From the NCBI GenBank assembly GCA_030057555.1, contig JASGUU010000090.1, positions 1-40,515 on the forward strand: a stretch of DNA of 40,515 nt, in the 5' to 3' direction. Shown here one piece after another: positions 7,941 to 18,274 of the stretch. Source of the stretch: Bacillota bacterium. GTDB lineage: Bacteria; Bacillota; Clostridia; Saccharofermentanales; Fastidiosipilaceae. The first letter of the stretch is position 1. Each line of letters begins with the position of its first letter. The translations under genes and the position numbers were made by a program. Under the pieces are notes generated by a model. It did not search any database, was not told where the DNA came from, and saw only the letters and a list, made by a program, of their open reading frames with translations.

Positions 7941-8417
7941 CGAGGGTCATTCATGCTGCAGACAACGCTTGAAAATGCTGTCCGGTGCGAAAGCAGACCG
8001 CGTTTTCCCAAGCTTCTGCCGGTGCGCTGACCAGGATCGGAAACAGCTGGACGGCGGCGAGAGACGTGTACGCACGGAAATGCCGCGGGGATTCCCGGTC
8101 GGCGACAACCCGGACGATATATGGAAGCTGCTGCGCCGCCCGGCCGTACATCGTCATGGCCGGGGGCGAGCGGGGAAGAAGAACCCTCTCCTGGAGTACT
8201 TCTCCAGGAGAGACTCGCCCGGCAGACGCTCCAACTCAAGCAGTTTATCCTTTATGCCTTCCTGAAAGCAGTTTTGCTGTGATTTCAGCACTTCTTTTAT
8301 CAGGGCGTTCTTTTCCGCGCCGTAGATCTCCTGGATTTTCGTTCGCGTATTTCTCAGGTGAAGTGGCATTTGCCTCGAGCCTGAGATAAAGCGCTGTCTC
8401 CACATCCCTGTTGCTGT
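7941..8417. other. Intergenic stretch with frame-broken coding debris
   Basis: No intact gene was found. On the minus strand at 8154-8405 a frame encodes a charged, helical-looking peptide (KIQEIYGAEKNALIKEVL, then DKLLELERLPGESLLEKYSR). A neighbouring minus frame just upstream also looks protein-like (YLRLEANATSPEKYANENP). The two read like one protein split by a frameshift, so this may be a dead gene fragment between the RpiB operon and the aminotransferase. I could not assign a family. Confidence 0.35.
8186..8212. repeat. Perfect 11-bp hairpin
   Basis: CTCTCCTGGAG (8186-8196) and CTCCAGGAGAG (8202-8212) are exact inverted repeats around the 5-base loop TACTT. An outer GGGCGAG/CTCGCCC pair (8164-8170 and 8214-8220) could extend the structure. 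It could mark the 3' end of the GH78/isomerase transcript, although no T-run follows. Confidence 0.55.
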
Positions 8418-9623
8418 TTACCGGTTCTCCTCCTGCACACGATCAGCCGCGGCCAGCTTCTCGAGCTGCCCCCGTTTCGCTGCTATGGCGGCGATTACCT
8501 GGTCCAGCTCCACAGGATCCGTGCGCAGGGCGAAGCGGACATAACCCTCACCACGCGCACCGAAGGCCGAACCCGGCGTCACGATGACCCCCGTCTCCTC
8601 CATCAGATCGAGCGTGAAGCGAAGCGAATCCCGGTAGCCGTACGGCAGCCCGGACCAGAGAAACATCGTGCCCTCGCTGGTTCGGACCGGCCAGCCGCAG
8701 GCGGCGAGTCCGGTGGCCAGCTGCTCCGCCATCTCCTGATAGGCCCGGCATCTGGCCCTGACGCCGGACTGGTCACCCGTCAGAGCAGCCACCGCCGCCT
8801 TCTGAATCGGCAGGAAAATGCCGTAATCGATCTGCGAACGGATGGTCGCGAGGGCCTGGACGATGCGCTCGTTGCCGAGCAGAAAGGCCAGCCGCGCGCC
8901 CGTGAAGTTGTAGGTCTTGGACAGCGAATAGAACTCCACACCGACATCCCTGGCACCCGGGAAGCTGAGGAAGGAGGGATACGGCTCATCACCGAAGGCG
9001 ATATCGGCATAGGCCGCGTCGTGGATGACGGTGATCTGGTATTTCTCTGCAAAAACGATCAATTCCCGGTAGAAGGCGGCGTCGGCCCGGGCACAGACGG
9101 GGTTGAGCGGGTAGGAGACCACGATGACCTTCGCGCGCCGGCAGAGCTCCGGTGAGAGATCGGCGAAGTCGAGGACATAGCCCTTCTCCTCGAACAGCGG
9201 GTAGCTGACGACCTCGGCGCCGCAGAGCCGCGGGCCGTCCGTGAAGATCGGATAGCCCGGATCCGGGACCAGCACCACATCCCCCGGATCGCAGATGGCC
9301 CAGCAGATGTGGGCCATCCCCTCCTGCGTGCCGTGGATCGCCGTGACTTCGCTGTCGCTCAGGCCTACGCCGAACCGGTCGGCATAGTAGCCGCGGATCG
9401 CGGCCTTCAGCTCCGGCAGCTCCGACATGGCATAGCCGTATTCGCGGGGATCGGCCGCCGCCCCGCTGAGCGCGCTGACGATATGCGGATCCGGCAGGAA
9501 GGCCGGCGTCCCGACGGAGAGATCATGAATCGTCCGGCCCCGGGCCAGCAGCCGTGTCCGGCGCTCGAACAAGGCATGAAAGACACCCGGTTTCAGTTCA
9601 TCCAGACGGCTCGACAATTGCAT
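8418..9623 (-). CDS. PLP-dependent class I/II aminotransferase
   Basis: This 401-residue fold-type I aminotransferase is related to LL-diaminopimelate and aspartate aminotransferases. Features in order are SVGTPAFLPDPHIV near 36-49, the substrate loop EYGYAMSELPELKAAI, PDPGYPIF (120-127), YPLNPVCA (171-178) where most relatives have NNPTGA, HDAAYADI with Asp202 to bind the pyridine nitrogen and Tyr205, and the PLP lysine Lys236 in SLSKTYNFTGAR. The enzyme transfers amino groups between an amino acid and a 2-oxo acid; the substrate is not determined. ATG 9623 follows AAAGGAGC. It is transcribed alone or with the upstream glycosylase pair, separated by 196 bp. The LNPVC variant of the usual NNPTG motif is mildly unusual. 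Confidence 0.9.
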   Translation of the reverse strand: MQLSSRLDELKPGVFHALFERRTRLLARGRTIHDLSVGTPAFLPDPHIVSALSGAAADPREYGYAMSELPELKAAIRGYYADRFGVGLSDSEVTAIHGTQEGMAHICWAICDPGDVVLVPDPGYPIFTDGPRLCGAEVVSYPLFEEKGYVLDFADLSPELCRRAKVIVVSYPLNPVCARADAAFYRELIVFAEKYQITVIHDAAYADIAFGDEPYPSFLSFPGARDVGVEFYSLSKTYNFTGARLAFLLGNERIVQALATIRSQIDYGIFLPIQKAAVAALTGDQSGVRARCRAYQEMAEQLATGLAACGWPVRTSEGTMFLWSGLPYGYRDSLRFTLDLMEETGVIVTPGSAFGARGEGYVRFALRTDPVELDQVIAAIAAKRGQLEKLAAADRVQEENR

Positions 9624-9819
9624 GGCAGGCGCTCCTTTCTGGCTGGTGGACCCAGATCCAAAAGCGAAATCATCCGAAACGCGCTTTTCCAGCCGCTTCG
9701 TATGAAGAGAATCGTATCGTAGAACTTTAAACCAGCTGCAGGGCGCAGTTCAAGCCGCGTGCACCTGCTGCTTGTGGGGGCGCGGGCTTGTGCCGGACAG
9801 GAGCTGGGTGCGCCTTCCG

Positions 9820-10314
9820 CTAGTCCAGGAAGTCCAGGATCACCCGCCAGGCCTCGACCAGCGCCTCGAACGACCAGCGCGCGTTGGCCGGCGACGTGCT
9901 CGGCAGCTGCCGCGCCGCGATCTGATGGCCGCCGGCACGGAAATAACGCCAGGCCGTGGCGCCGTTGCAGAAGACCTGCCGGATTCGCGTTTGGGCAAAG
10001 ATCGGCCCCAGCTCCGTCGGCACGACCGCGCGGATGGAACTGTCACTCGAGCCGCTGATCTCGCAGGAGGCGATGCTGTCCCAGAGCGCGATGCCGCGCG
10101 CGAGCAGAATCCCGCGCGCCCGCTCCGGCTCGGCCGCCCGCAGCGGCGGCGTGACCTCGAGCAGCCGCGACATGAGCGGCCAGAAGCGGTTCTGCGGATG
10201 CCCGTAGAAGAAGCCCGCTTCCCGGGTCTTCACCGACGGGAAACTGCCAAGGATCAGGATGCGGCTCGAAGCGTCAAAGAGCGGCGGCAGCGGGTGTTCG
10301 ATGCGCCCCGTCAT
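9820..10314 (-). CDS. DNA-deoxyinosine (hypoxanthine-DNA) glycosylase, UDG superfamily
   Basis: This 164-residue protein is typical of UDG family 6 hypoxanthine-DNA glycosylases. Hallmarks are ILGSFPSVKTREAGFFYGHP (21-40) with QNRFWPL next, CEISGSSDSSI in the middle, VFCNGATAWRYF, and LPSTSPANARW near the C-terminus. The enzyme removes deaminated adenine (hypoxanthine) from DNA as the first step of base excision repair. Its start codon overlaps the stop of the upstream ketopantoate-reductase-like gene by four bases (ATGA), a sign of translational coupling. There is no obvious functional link with the sugar genes. Confidence 0.9.
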   Translation of the reverse strand: MTGRIEHPLPPLFDASSRILILGSFPSVKTREAGFFYGHPQNRFWPLMSRLLEVTPPLRAAEPERARGILLARGIALWDSIASCEISGSSDSSIRAVVPTELGPIFAQTRIRQVFCNGATAWRYFRAGGHQIAARQLPSTSPANARWSFEALVEAWRVILDFLD

Positions 10315-11249
10315 GCCCCGCCTCCATCCAGCCGATCCGCGATGCGCCGGTTTACCGGCACATCGATGCCGTGCCGGGCCGCCAGCTCCAGCACCGTTCC
10401 CGCAAAGAGCTCGAGCTCCAGCGGCCGCCCCGCCACGAGATCCTGGCGCATCGACGGACTGCCTGCCGGATCCAGCGTGTCGATCAGCGCGATCCAGCGA
10501 TCGATGTCCTCACCGCCCAGAGTCACGCCCTCGGCATTCGCCACGGCGCAGGCCTCCTCCATCGCCGCCCGCATGAGCCTGCGGGCCGGCCCGGGCACCT
10601 GCACGCAGCCATAGGGGCCGTTGTAATAGGCACAGGCCTGATTGACTCCGCAGTTGAGCATGAACTTGCCCCAGTACTGCCGCTCCATGTCCGCGAGCAT
10701 CGCGCCCGGTGTTTCCGTCTCCCGGAACCAGTCGGCAAACCTGGCCAGCGCCGCCTGCTGCTGCGCATCCTCCAGCTCCCGGCGGCGCAGCCCGTAGGTG
10801 ATGGTGCCGAGATGGCTGTAGCTCAGACGTGAGCCCTCGCGCGTGGCATCCATGCCCTGCGCCGTCGCCGTGAGGACATGCGCTTCCGGGAAGGCCAGGC
10901 GCAGATGATCTTCGCTCGAAACCCCGTTCAGCAGGGAAAGCAGGATGGTGCCGGGGGCAACGGCGCCGCGGGCATCACGGATGGCTTCGGCGAGCGCGCC
11001 GGCTTTGACCGCGAAGATGACGAGATCGGCGGGCCGGGCCTCCTCAGGGGTGACGAAAGCAAAATCCACCGCCTTCCCGTTGATCGCGGGACCGCCGGCC
11101 AGAAAACACAGCTGCCGCTCCGTTGTGGCCAGAAAGGCAAAGGACGCAGCCCCGCCTGCAGCCCGCTGTCGTTTGGCGGCGGCCTGCCAGATCTGGCCGA
11201 ACAGCATTCCCAGAGCACCGTGGCCAACACAGATGACGGACTCGATCAT
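10311..11249 (-). CDS. Ketopantoate reductase (ApbA/PanE) family protein
   Basis: This 312-residue NAD(P)-dependent reductase matches the family length of about 300. The N-terminal Rossmann motif is VGHGALGML (G9-x-G11-x2-G14). Later come the core VIFAVKAGALAEAI, LLSLLNGVSSE, the catalytic-Lys helix YWGKFMLNCGVNQ, and the C-terminal SMRQDLVAGRPLELE. In PanE this reaction reduces 2-dehydropantoate to pantoate for coenzyme A synthesis, but many paralogues act on other 2-oxo acids, so I do not name it panE. The frame opens further upstream, but ATG 11249 with AAAGGGAG is the clear start. It overlaps the glycosylase gene by four bases and is divergent from the HAD gene. Confidence 0.87.
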   Translation of the reverse strand: MIESVICVGHGALGMLFGQIWQAAAKRQRAAGGAASFAFLATTERQLCFLAGGPAINGKAVDFAFVTPEEARPADLVIFAVKAGALAEAIRDARGAVAPGTILLSLLNGVSSEDHLRLAFPEAHVLTATAQGMDATREGSRLSYSHLGTITYGLRRRELEDAQQQAALARFADWFRETETPGAMLADMERQYWGKFMLNCGVNQACAYYNGPYGCVQVPGPARRLMRAAMEEACAVANAEGVTLGGEDIDRWIALIDTLDPAGSPSMRQDLVAGRPLELELFAGTVLELAARHGIDVPVNRRIADRLDGGGA

Positions 11250-11327
11250 GTGGACATCTCCCTTTTTATCTGCCAGTGTAGCGCATGCGGGCGATCCACC
11301 CGCGCCGGCAGAGAACCATTCCTGGCC

Positions 11328-11333
11328 TATACT
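11328..11333 (+). promoter_or_regulatory. Candidate -10 (TATACT) for the HAD phosphatase gene
   Basis: TATACT, again followed by GGTG, lies 51 bp before the start at 11385 in the 135-bp divergent region shared with the ketopantoate-reductase-like gene. As at 5095, no convincing -35 is visible. Confidence 0.35.
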
Positions 11334-11384
11334 GGTGATAACGCTTTGCAACCCCGATCCCAACCGGCCAACAGGAGGCGAGAC

Positions 11385-12158
11385 ATGATGAAACTGCTCC
11401 TCTTTGATCTGGACGAAACGCTGCTGACCAGCGCAAAGACCATTTCGCCGCGCACGCTGGCCGCCCTCGACGCCTGCCGCGCCCGGGGTCTCCTGCTCGG
11501 GGTGTCAACTTCGCGAGGGGAGCATAATGTCCGCCTCTGCATGGGTGACTTCCACCCCGACATTCTGGTCGCGAGCGGCGGCGCCGTGGTGATCATGGGC
11601 GATGAGCGAATCCATGAGGCCGCGATCCCGGTTGTCGAGACGCGCTTTGTCATCGATGCCGCCCGGCGGATCTGCGGAGACGACTGCGGCTTCAGCGTCG
11701 ACACGGCGGATGCCCACTACGGCAACTTCGAGGTCGACCCCCGCTATGTCTACATGAACTGGGGCGAGAGCATCTACTCGGATTTCCGCGACTTCACGCT
11801 GCCCGCTCTGAAGATCAGCGTGGAGATACCGGATCCGGAGAAGGCCGCTGCGCTCAGAAGCCTGCTGCCCCATCTCGACTTCGAGCACTTTTCGGGTGGC
11901 TGCTGGTACAAGTTCACGCGGCAGGGAGCGACAAAGGAACACTCCATCGAAGTGGTCTGTGCCGCGCTCGACATCTCGCCCGGGGAGATCGTGGCTTTCG
12001 GCGACGACAATTCCGACATCGGCATGCTGCGCAGCTGCGGCATCGGCGTCGCGATGGGCAACGCCATCGAGGCGGTCAAGGCAGCCGCGGACATCGTCAT
12101 CGGCGGCAACGACGAAGATGGCATCGCCGCATACCTCGAGAACTGTATCCTGCGTTGA
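11385..12158 (+). CDS. HAD superfamily phosphatase (Cof/YbiV-type)
   Basis: This 257-residue member of the Cof-type (class IIB cap) HAD hydrolases starts with motif I LLLFDLDETLL, where Asp8 is the nucleophile and Asp10 the acid/base. Motif II is VSTSRG, the lysine motif lies in YKFTRQGATKEHSIE, and motif IV is GDDNSDIGML, followed by GVAMGNAIEAVKAAAD as in the Cof family. These enzymes hydrolyse sugar phosphates or other small phosphoesters; the substrate is open, but the setting suggests clearing of a sugar phosphate. Two adjacent ATG codons follow ACAGGAGGCG; I take the first. It is divergent from the panE-like gene and 310 bp ahead of GH51. Confidence 0.92.
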   Translation: MMKLLLFDLDETLLTSAKTISPRTLAALDACRARGLLLGVSTSRGEHNVRLCMGDFHPDILVASGGAVVIMGDERIHEAAIPVVETRFVIDAARRICGDDCGFSVDTADAHYGNFEVDPRYVYMNWGESIYSDFRDFTLPALKISVEIPDPEKAAALRSLLPHLDFEHFSGGCWYKFTRQGATKEHSIEVVCAALDISPGEIVAFGDDNSDIGMLRSCGIGVAMGNAIEAVKAAADIVIGGNDEDGIAAYLENCILR

Positions 12159-14066
<1,908 letters not shown>

Positions 14067-15626
14067 ATGCAGATCTTCTTCGGGGATGTCCACAATCACT
14101 GCGCGATCAGCTATGGCTTCGGCAGTCTCGACCAGGCGCTCGAGATTGCCCGGAGCCACCTCGACTTTGTCGCCGTAACAGGCCACGCCCTGTGGCCGGA
14201 CATGTACGAGTCCAATCCCGACACGGCCTTCATCGTGGGCTTTCACCGCGAAGGCTTCCGGAAGCTGCGCGAACACTGGCCGGAGATCAATGCAAAGATC
14301 GAGGCCGCCAATCGCGGCTCCCTGGTCACGCTGTTCAGCTATGAGATGCACTCGCGCGCCTTTGGCGACTACCATTTCCTCAGCCCGGATCCTGCCATGC
14401 CGCTGCTGGAGGGTGAGTCGCCGGGCGTCATCGTCGCCGCCCTGGCAGCCGCCGGCGTCGAGGCCATCGCGATCCCCCACCACATCGGCTATGTCAGCGA
14501 CTACCGCGGCATCAACTGGTCGCAGTTCGACCCGAAGCTGTCGCCCTTCGTCGAGGTCTACTCGAAGCACGGTTGCTCCATGCGCGAGACCAGCCCCTGG
14601 CCCTATTACCACGATATGGGTCCGCGCGTGAGCGGAAACCTCGTCGAGGCGGGGCTCGCCGCCGGCCATCGTTTCAGCTTCGCCGCCTCCACCGACCACC
14701 ACGCCGGCTATCCCGGTTCCTACGGCGACGGCCTGCTCGCGCTCTACGCCGAAGAACTGTCACGCCCGGCCATCTGGCAGGCGCTGCGCCGGGGGCACGG
14801 CTACGCCCTGACGGGCGACCGCATCGAGGCCCGCTTCACCGTCTCGCAGACGGCCGAAGCGCCGCCTGCAACGGCCGGCTTTGACGGTTCGATCCTGCCC
14901 GGATCCGTGCTGCGGCCGAACGGCGCCCCGCTGCAGCTTCGCTATGCGGTCGAGGGCCTCTATCCGCTGGACCGGGTTCTCCTCTACCGCAACGGCCGTG
15001 TGCTCCACAGCTACGATGCCTGCGCAGCGACAGCGCCAGCGGGGCCGGAGGAAACCTGCCTGCTGCGCCTCGAGCTGGGTTGGGGGGATGACCGCCGCCG
15101 GCTGTATCGCTGGGAGGGTGAGCTCATGGTCGACCGGGCGAGGATCGACAGGGTGACACCCTGCTTCCGCGGCCTCAGCGTCGTGAGCCCGACTTCGGTG
15201 CCCGAGGGCATGGACAGTGACACCGCGAACGCGATTGTCAACCGCATCGAGGAGTTGCGGGAGGACCGGGTGCGCTTCACCTGTGAAACGGTGGCCAACA
15301 ATTCGACTTTGCATCCGCAGACGGTGGCACTGGTACTGCGTATGACCGGCGACCCCGGGCGGGCGGGGCTCAGACTGCGGCTCAACGGGAGGGAGGAGAG
15401 CTTTGCGTTATCTGAACTCCTCCGGGGCTCTGTGGCCGGCCATGTCAGGCCCTGGCATTCGCAGGCCTGGCGACTGCATCAGGCCTTCCCGCTGTCGCTC
15501 TGTTCCGCGGCCGGGACCGTCACGGTCCCAGGGGGAGCCGAGCCCGGCGACTACTACCACCTCGAGGTCAGTCAGAAAAACGGACAGATGGCCTTCGTGT
15601 CGCCGATCTGCTTCACGGCGGATTGA
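14067..15626 (+). CDS. PHP-domain metal-dependent hydrolase-like protein
   Basis: This 519-residue protein opens directly into a PHP (polymerase and histidinol phosphatase) domain. Metal-binding motifs include FGDVHNHC (His9, His11), VTGHALW (His40), IAIPHHIGY, VYSKHGCS and AASTDHHAGYPGSY. The barrel spans roughly residues 1-265. A second part of about 250 residues follows with beta-rich character (LRYAVEGLYPLDRVLLYRNG and similar), like the accessory region of DUF3604-type proteins. Members hydrolyse phosphoesters or other bonds; the substrate is unknown. The frame opens at GTG 14034 inside the repeats, but ATG 14067 begins directly at the domain and is preferred. It is downstream of GH51 and probably co-transcribed, so a role in processing released or modified sugars is possible. 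Confidence 0.8.
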   Translation: MQIFFGDVHNHCAISYGFGSLDQALEIARSHLDFVAVTGHALWPDMYESNPDTAFIVGFHREGFRKLREHWPEINAKIEAANRGSLVTLFSYEMHSRAFGDYHFLSPDPAMPLLEGESPGVIVAALAAAGVEAIAIPHHIGYVSDYRGINWSQFDPKLSPFVEVYSKHGCSMRETSPWPYYHDMGPRVSGNLVEAGLAAGHRFSFAASTDHHAGYPGSYGDGLLALYAEELSRPAIWQALRRGHGYALTGDRIEARFTVSQTAEAPPATAGFDGSILPGSVLRPNGAPLQLRYAVEGLYPLDRVLLYRNGRVLHSYDACAATAPAGPEETCLLRLELGWGDDRRRLYRWEGELMVDRARIDRVTPCFRGLSVVSPTSVPEGMDSDTANAIVNRIEELREDRVRFTCETVANNSTLHPQTVALVLRMTGDPGRAGLRLRLNGREESFALSELLRGSVAGHVRPWHSQAWRLHQAFPLSLCSAAGTVTVPGGAEPGDYYHLEVSQKNGQMAFVSPICFTAD

Positions 15627-15650
15627 GCGGGGCGGAACGGGAATTTTGCC

Positions 15651-16145
15651 ATGAATATCAGAAGGCTTGAAGAGAAGGACGCAGAGGAAGTCTCGGCATT
15701 GATTGCCGAAACGCTGCGGACATCAAACATCCGGGACTATTCGGTGGAGTATATTGAGCGGGATATTCAGGCCCTGCAGCCGGCTGATATTCGCCAGCGG
15801 GCGCTATGGACACATTTTTACGTCGCCTGCGCCGGTGAAAAAATCGTCGGCTGTGGAGCCATTGGTCCGTACTGGGGCAGGATGGATGAAAGCAGTCTGT
15901 TTACGATCTTTGTGCTGCCGGAATATCAGGGGCGGGGCATTGGGAGAATGATTGTTGAAACACTGGAGGAGGATGAGTACTTTCTGCGGGCCGGGAGAAT
16001 TGAGATACCTGCCTCCATTACGGCGACAGACTTCTACAGGAAGATGGGCTACGACTACAAGCATGGCTTGAGCGAACCGGACGCGGAAGGGCTCGTGCGC
16101 CTGGAGAAGTTTCGCCGGCCTGACTGCGACGACCAGGCCGACTGA
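15651..16145 (+). CDS. GNAT family N-acetyltransferase
   Basis: This 164-residue GNAT starts with MNIRRLEEKDAEEVSALI. Motif A is LFTIFVLPEYQGRGIGRMIVETLE (QGRGIG), and ITATDFYRKMGYDY is the motif B segment. It transfers an acetyl group from acetyl-CoA to an unidentified amine. The start has only a modest ribosome binding site (CGGGAA). It lies 24 bp after the PHP gene and heads a run of three small genes with a second GNAT and an ArsC-like protein. Confidence 0.9.
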   Translation: MNIRRLEEKDAEEVSALIAETLRTSNIRDYSVEYIERDIQALQPADIRQRALWTHFYVACAGEKIVGCGAIGPYWGRMDESSLFTIFVLPEYQGRGIGRMIVETLEEDEYFLRAGRIEIPASITATDFYRKMGYDYKHGLSEPDAEGLVRLEKFRRPDCDDQAD

Positions 16146-16213
16146 TCCGATCGGATGACTGCCGTGTTGACGGTGTGCGGGCTGCTGCGGCAGATGGAAG
16201 TGTAGGAAGCCTG

Positions 16214-16711
16214 TTGACTGCAGAACATGTACGGATCCGGGCAGCTTGGGAGCACGAATATCCGCTCCTCGAGCGCTTCCTGTATGAGGCGATCTTCGTG
16301 CCGGAGGGTGCACCGCCGCCGGAGCCGGATATCGTCAGGCATCCCGAGCTGCGGATTTACGTTGAGAACTTCGGCTCACAGGTGGATGACCACTGCCTGG
16401 CTGCGGTCTGCGGGGAGGAGGTCGTCGGCATGGTCTGGGTCAGGATCATGGAGGACTATGGGCATGTGGATGCCGCGACGCCATCGCTGTCCATTGCCGT
16501 GCTGCCCGGGTATCGCGGCCGCGGGATTGGCACCCGGCTGCTGCTGGCCATGCACGAGCATCTGCGTGACTCTGGTTATCGACGGATATCGCTGTCGGTA
16601 CAGAAACTGAATCCGGCTCTGCGCCTCTACCGCCGTCTGGGCTACGATGTAGTGCAGGAGAACGAAACGGACCTCGTCATGGTGCGACAGCTGCGGACGG
16701 AGGAGGAGTGA
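16214..16711 (+). CDS. GNAT family N-acetyltransferase
   Basis: This GNAT of about 165 residues has its conserved start at VRIRAAWEHEYPLLERFLYEAIFVPEG. Motif A is LSIAVLPGYRGRGIGTRLL, and LNPALRLYRRLGY follows. No ATG lies near the domain start. TTG 16214 follows AGGAAG (16204-16209) and gives a normal family N-terminus; GTG 16175 in the same frame would add 13 residues but lacks a ribosome binding site. The product is unrelated in detail to the preceding GNAT, so this is not a simple duplication. The substrate is unknown. The gene ends two bases before the ATG of the ArsC-like gene. Confidence 0.85.
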   Translation: MTAEHVRIRAAWEHEYPLLERFLYEAIFVPEGAPPPEPDIVRHPELRIYVENFGSQVDDHCLAAVCGEEVVGMVWVRIMEDYGHVDAATPSLSIAVLPGYRGRGIGTRLLLAMHEHLRDSGYRRISLSVQKLNPALRLYRRLGYDVVQENETDLVMVRQLRTEEE

Positions 16712-16713
16712 CA

Positions 16714-17055
16714 ATGAATATCCAGATCTTTGGCACGGGAAAGTGCTTCGATACGAAGAAGGCGATCCGCTACTTTAAGGAGCGCCGCATTCCCTATCAG
16801 CTGATCGACCTGCGTCAGAAGGGGCTCAGCAAAGGCGAATTCAACAGCGTCAGGCAGGCCGTTGGTGGACTCGATAAACTGATCGATCCGGACTGCAGAG
16901 ATCAGGATGCCCTCGCGCTGATCCAGTACTGCTCTCCCGGACAGCGCGACGAGAAGGTGTTTGAGAATCAGCAGGTACTCAGGACGCCCATCGTGCGCAA
17001 TGGACGTCGGGCGACCGTGGGCTATGAGCCCGATGTCTGGAGTACGTGGGACTGA
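16714..17055 (+). CDS. ArsC/Spx/YffB-like thioredoxin-fold protein
   Basis: This 113-residue protein of the arsenate reductase (ArsC, glutaredoxin-type) superfamily has one N-terminal cysteine in GTGKCFDTKKAIRYF, the C-x3-K-K-A pattern of YffB rather than the CxxC of redox Spx. Later QVLRTPIVRNGRRATVGY matches the conserved R-T/P-I-V segment near the C-terminus. It may be a thiol-dependent reductase or a transcription-associated adaptor; an arsenate role is not implied. ATG 16714 follows a strong GGAGGAGG that lies inside the end of the GNAT gene, and its upstream neighbour's stop is two bases away, so the two are co-translated. Confidence 0.85.
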   Translation: MNIQIFGTGKCFDTKKAIRYFKERRIPYQLIDLRQKGLSKGEFNSVRQAVGGLDKLIDPDCRDQDALALIQYCSPGQRDEKVFENQQVLRTPIVRNGRRATVGYEPDVWSTWD

Positions 17056-17131
17056 GGCTGATCGCGGGCAGACAGGCTGTGCGGGTACTTCTGATAAATA
17101 GCAATGCATGATGCGGCATTCTAGTGTTCGA

Positions 17132-17153
17132 TTCTTATGAGTTGTTATAAGAA
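17132..17153 (+). terminator. Weak hairpin after the GNAT/ArsC-like run
   Basis: TTCTTAT (17132-17138) pairs with ATAAGAA (17147-17153) around an 8-base loop, 77 bp after the ArsC-like stop. It is AT-rich and not followed by a T-run, so termination activity is uncertain. Confidence 0.25.
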
Positions 17154-17185
17154 CTGCCAAATACGCTCAGGGTTTCTTGTACATA

Positions 17186-17214
17186 TTGACAATTCTCTCA
17201 AACAAGTCCATAGT
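17186..17214 (+). promoter_or_regulatory. Promoter of importer 1
   Basis: A perfect -35 TTGACA (17186-17191) is followed after exactly 17 bp by CATAGT (17209-17214, four of six matches to TATAAT). It sits about 108 bp before the first permease start, leaving a long AT-rich leader (about 17215-17321) that could hold regulator sites. This is the best sigma-70 type promoter in the window. Confidence 0.6.
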
Positions 17215-17321
17215 TAACTAGATTAATAAATATCATTGCAAATATGCCCTGGCTTGTGGATTAATACACTTTGTTTGTGTTTGAACGATCTTCAGGACAT
17301 GTTGTTTTGCCAATGATCTAG

Positions 17322-18266
17322 ATGTGGAGATTCGGCAGGAAGATGTCTAACTTTGATTATCTCAGGTCAAAACGGTTTCAGCACCGGGCATACCTTTTTC
17401 TTCTGGCGCTGCCTTTTTTGGCTATAGTTGTAGTTTTCTCTTATGTGCCTTTATTTGGCTGGGCATATGCCTTTTTTGATTTTGTGCCGGGTGTGCCGTT
17501 GTCGGAAAGTACTTTTGCCGGTCTCAAGTATTTCAAGCGTGTCTTTTCCAGAGCAAGTGATTTCTGGGCCGTGATGAGAAATACGCTTGGTATTTCTTCA
17601 CTTAATATCTTTTTCTCGTTTGTTCCGGTTCTGTTTGCAATAATGGTTTCACAGCTTCACTTCAGGAAACTATCTCGACCAATTCAAACACTTGCCTCCA
17701 TACCTAATTTCATCTCCTGGGTTCTTGTCTATTCCATCATCTTTATGCTGGTAGCATCAAACGATAGTGCCCTGAACATAGTCATGACAAAAATAGGGGT
17801 GTTTGATGAACCTTATAACGTGTTGATGGACGTAGAGAAAGCATGGCTGGTTCAGGTCTTCATAGGGATTTGGAAGAATACTGGTTTTAACGCGATTATT
17901 TATCTCGCGGCGATTGTCGGAATTGACCAGGAGCTTTACCAGGCTGCCGAAGTTGATGGTGCAGGCACGATGCGCAAGATATGGCACGTGACCCTTCCAG
18001 GCGTTGTGCCAACATATTTCGTTCTTCTTTTGCTTTCGATCTCCAACATGCTGTCCAACGGATTTGAGCAGTTCTGGCTCTTTGGCAATGGCATGACCTG
18101 GGATCGACTGGAGGTCTTTGATACCTATGTGTACCGTCTGGGCATACAGAACATGGAATATTCATTCTCAACGGCTCTCGGTATCTTTAAAAGCGTCGTT
18201 AGCATAATCCTGTTAACTGTTGCAAATAGTAGCTCAAAGAGAATACGTGGAACGTCTATATTCTGA
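17322..18266 (+). CDS. Carbohydrate ABC transporter permease (LplB/YteP type), importer 1
   Basis: This 314-residue membrane protein has six predicted segments, starting with AYLFLLALPFLAIVVVFSYVP. The conserved cytoplasmic EAA loop reads AAEVDGAGTMRKIWHVTLPG and contacts an ATPase. It belongs to the LplB/YteP group of CUT1 permeases for oligosaccharides. It is the first gene of a permease-permease-lipoprotein set. ATG 17322 has no clear ribosome binding site; ATG 17343 (MSNFDYLRS) lies right after AGGAAG and is an alternative. Base composition is clearly richer in A and T than the preceding genes. Confidence 0.93.
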   Translation: MWRFGRKMSNFDYLRSKRFQHRAYLFLLALPFLAIVVVFSYVPLFGWAYAFFDFVPGVPLSESTFAGLKYFKRVFSRASDFWAVMRNTLGISSLNIFFSFVPVLFAIMVSQLHFRKLSRPIQTLASIPNFISWVLVYSIIFMLVASNDSALNIVMTKIGVFDEPYNVLMDVEKAWLVQVFIGIWKNTGFNAIIYLAAIVGIDQELYQAAEVDGAGTMRKIWHVTLPGVVPTYFVLLLLSISNMLSNGFEQFWLFGNGMTWDRLEVFDTYVYRLGIQNMEYSFSTALGIFKSVVSIILLTVANSSSKRIRGTSIF

Positions 18267-18274
18267 GGTGTGTG

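Noticed and set aside
10945-11388. Plus-strand frame leading into the HAD gene (from 10878)
   Set aside because: The long upstream extension overlaps the ketopantoate-reductase-like gene; the HAD motif starts directly after the ATG with AGGAGG at 11385.
17110-17160. tRNA-like GTTCGATTC
   Set aside because: The flanking bases do not form a T-stem, and there is no acceptor or anticodon arm.
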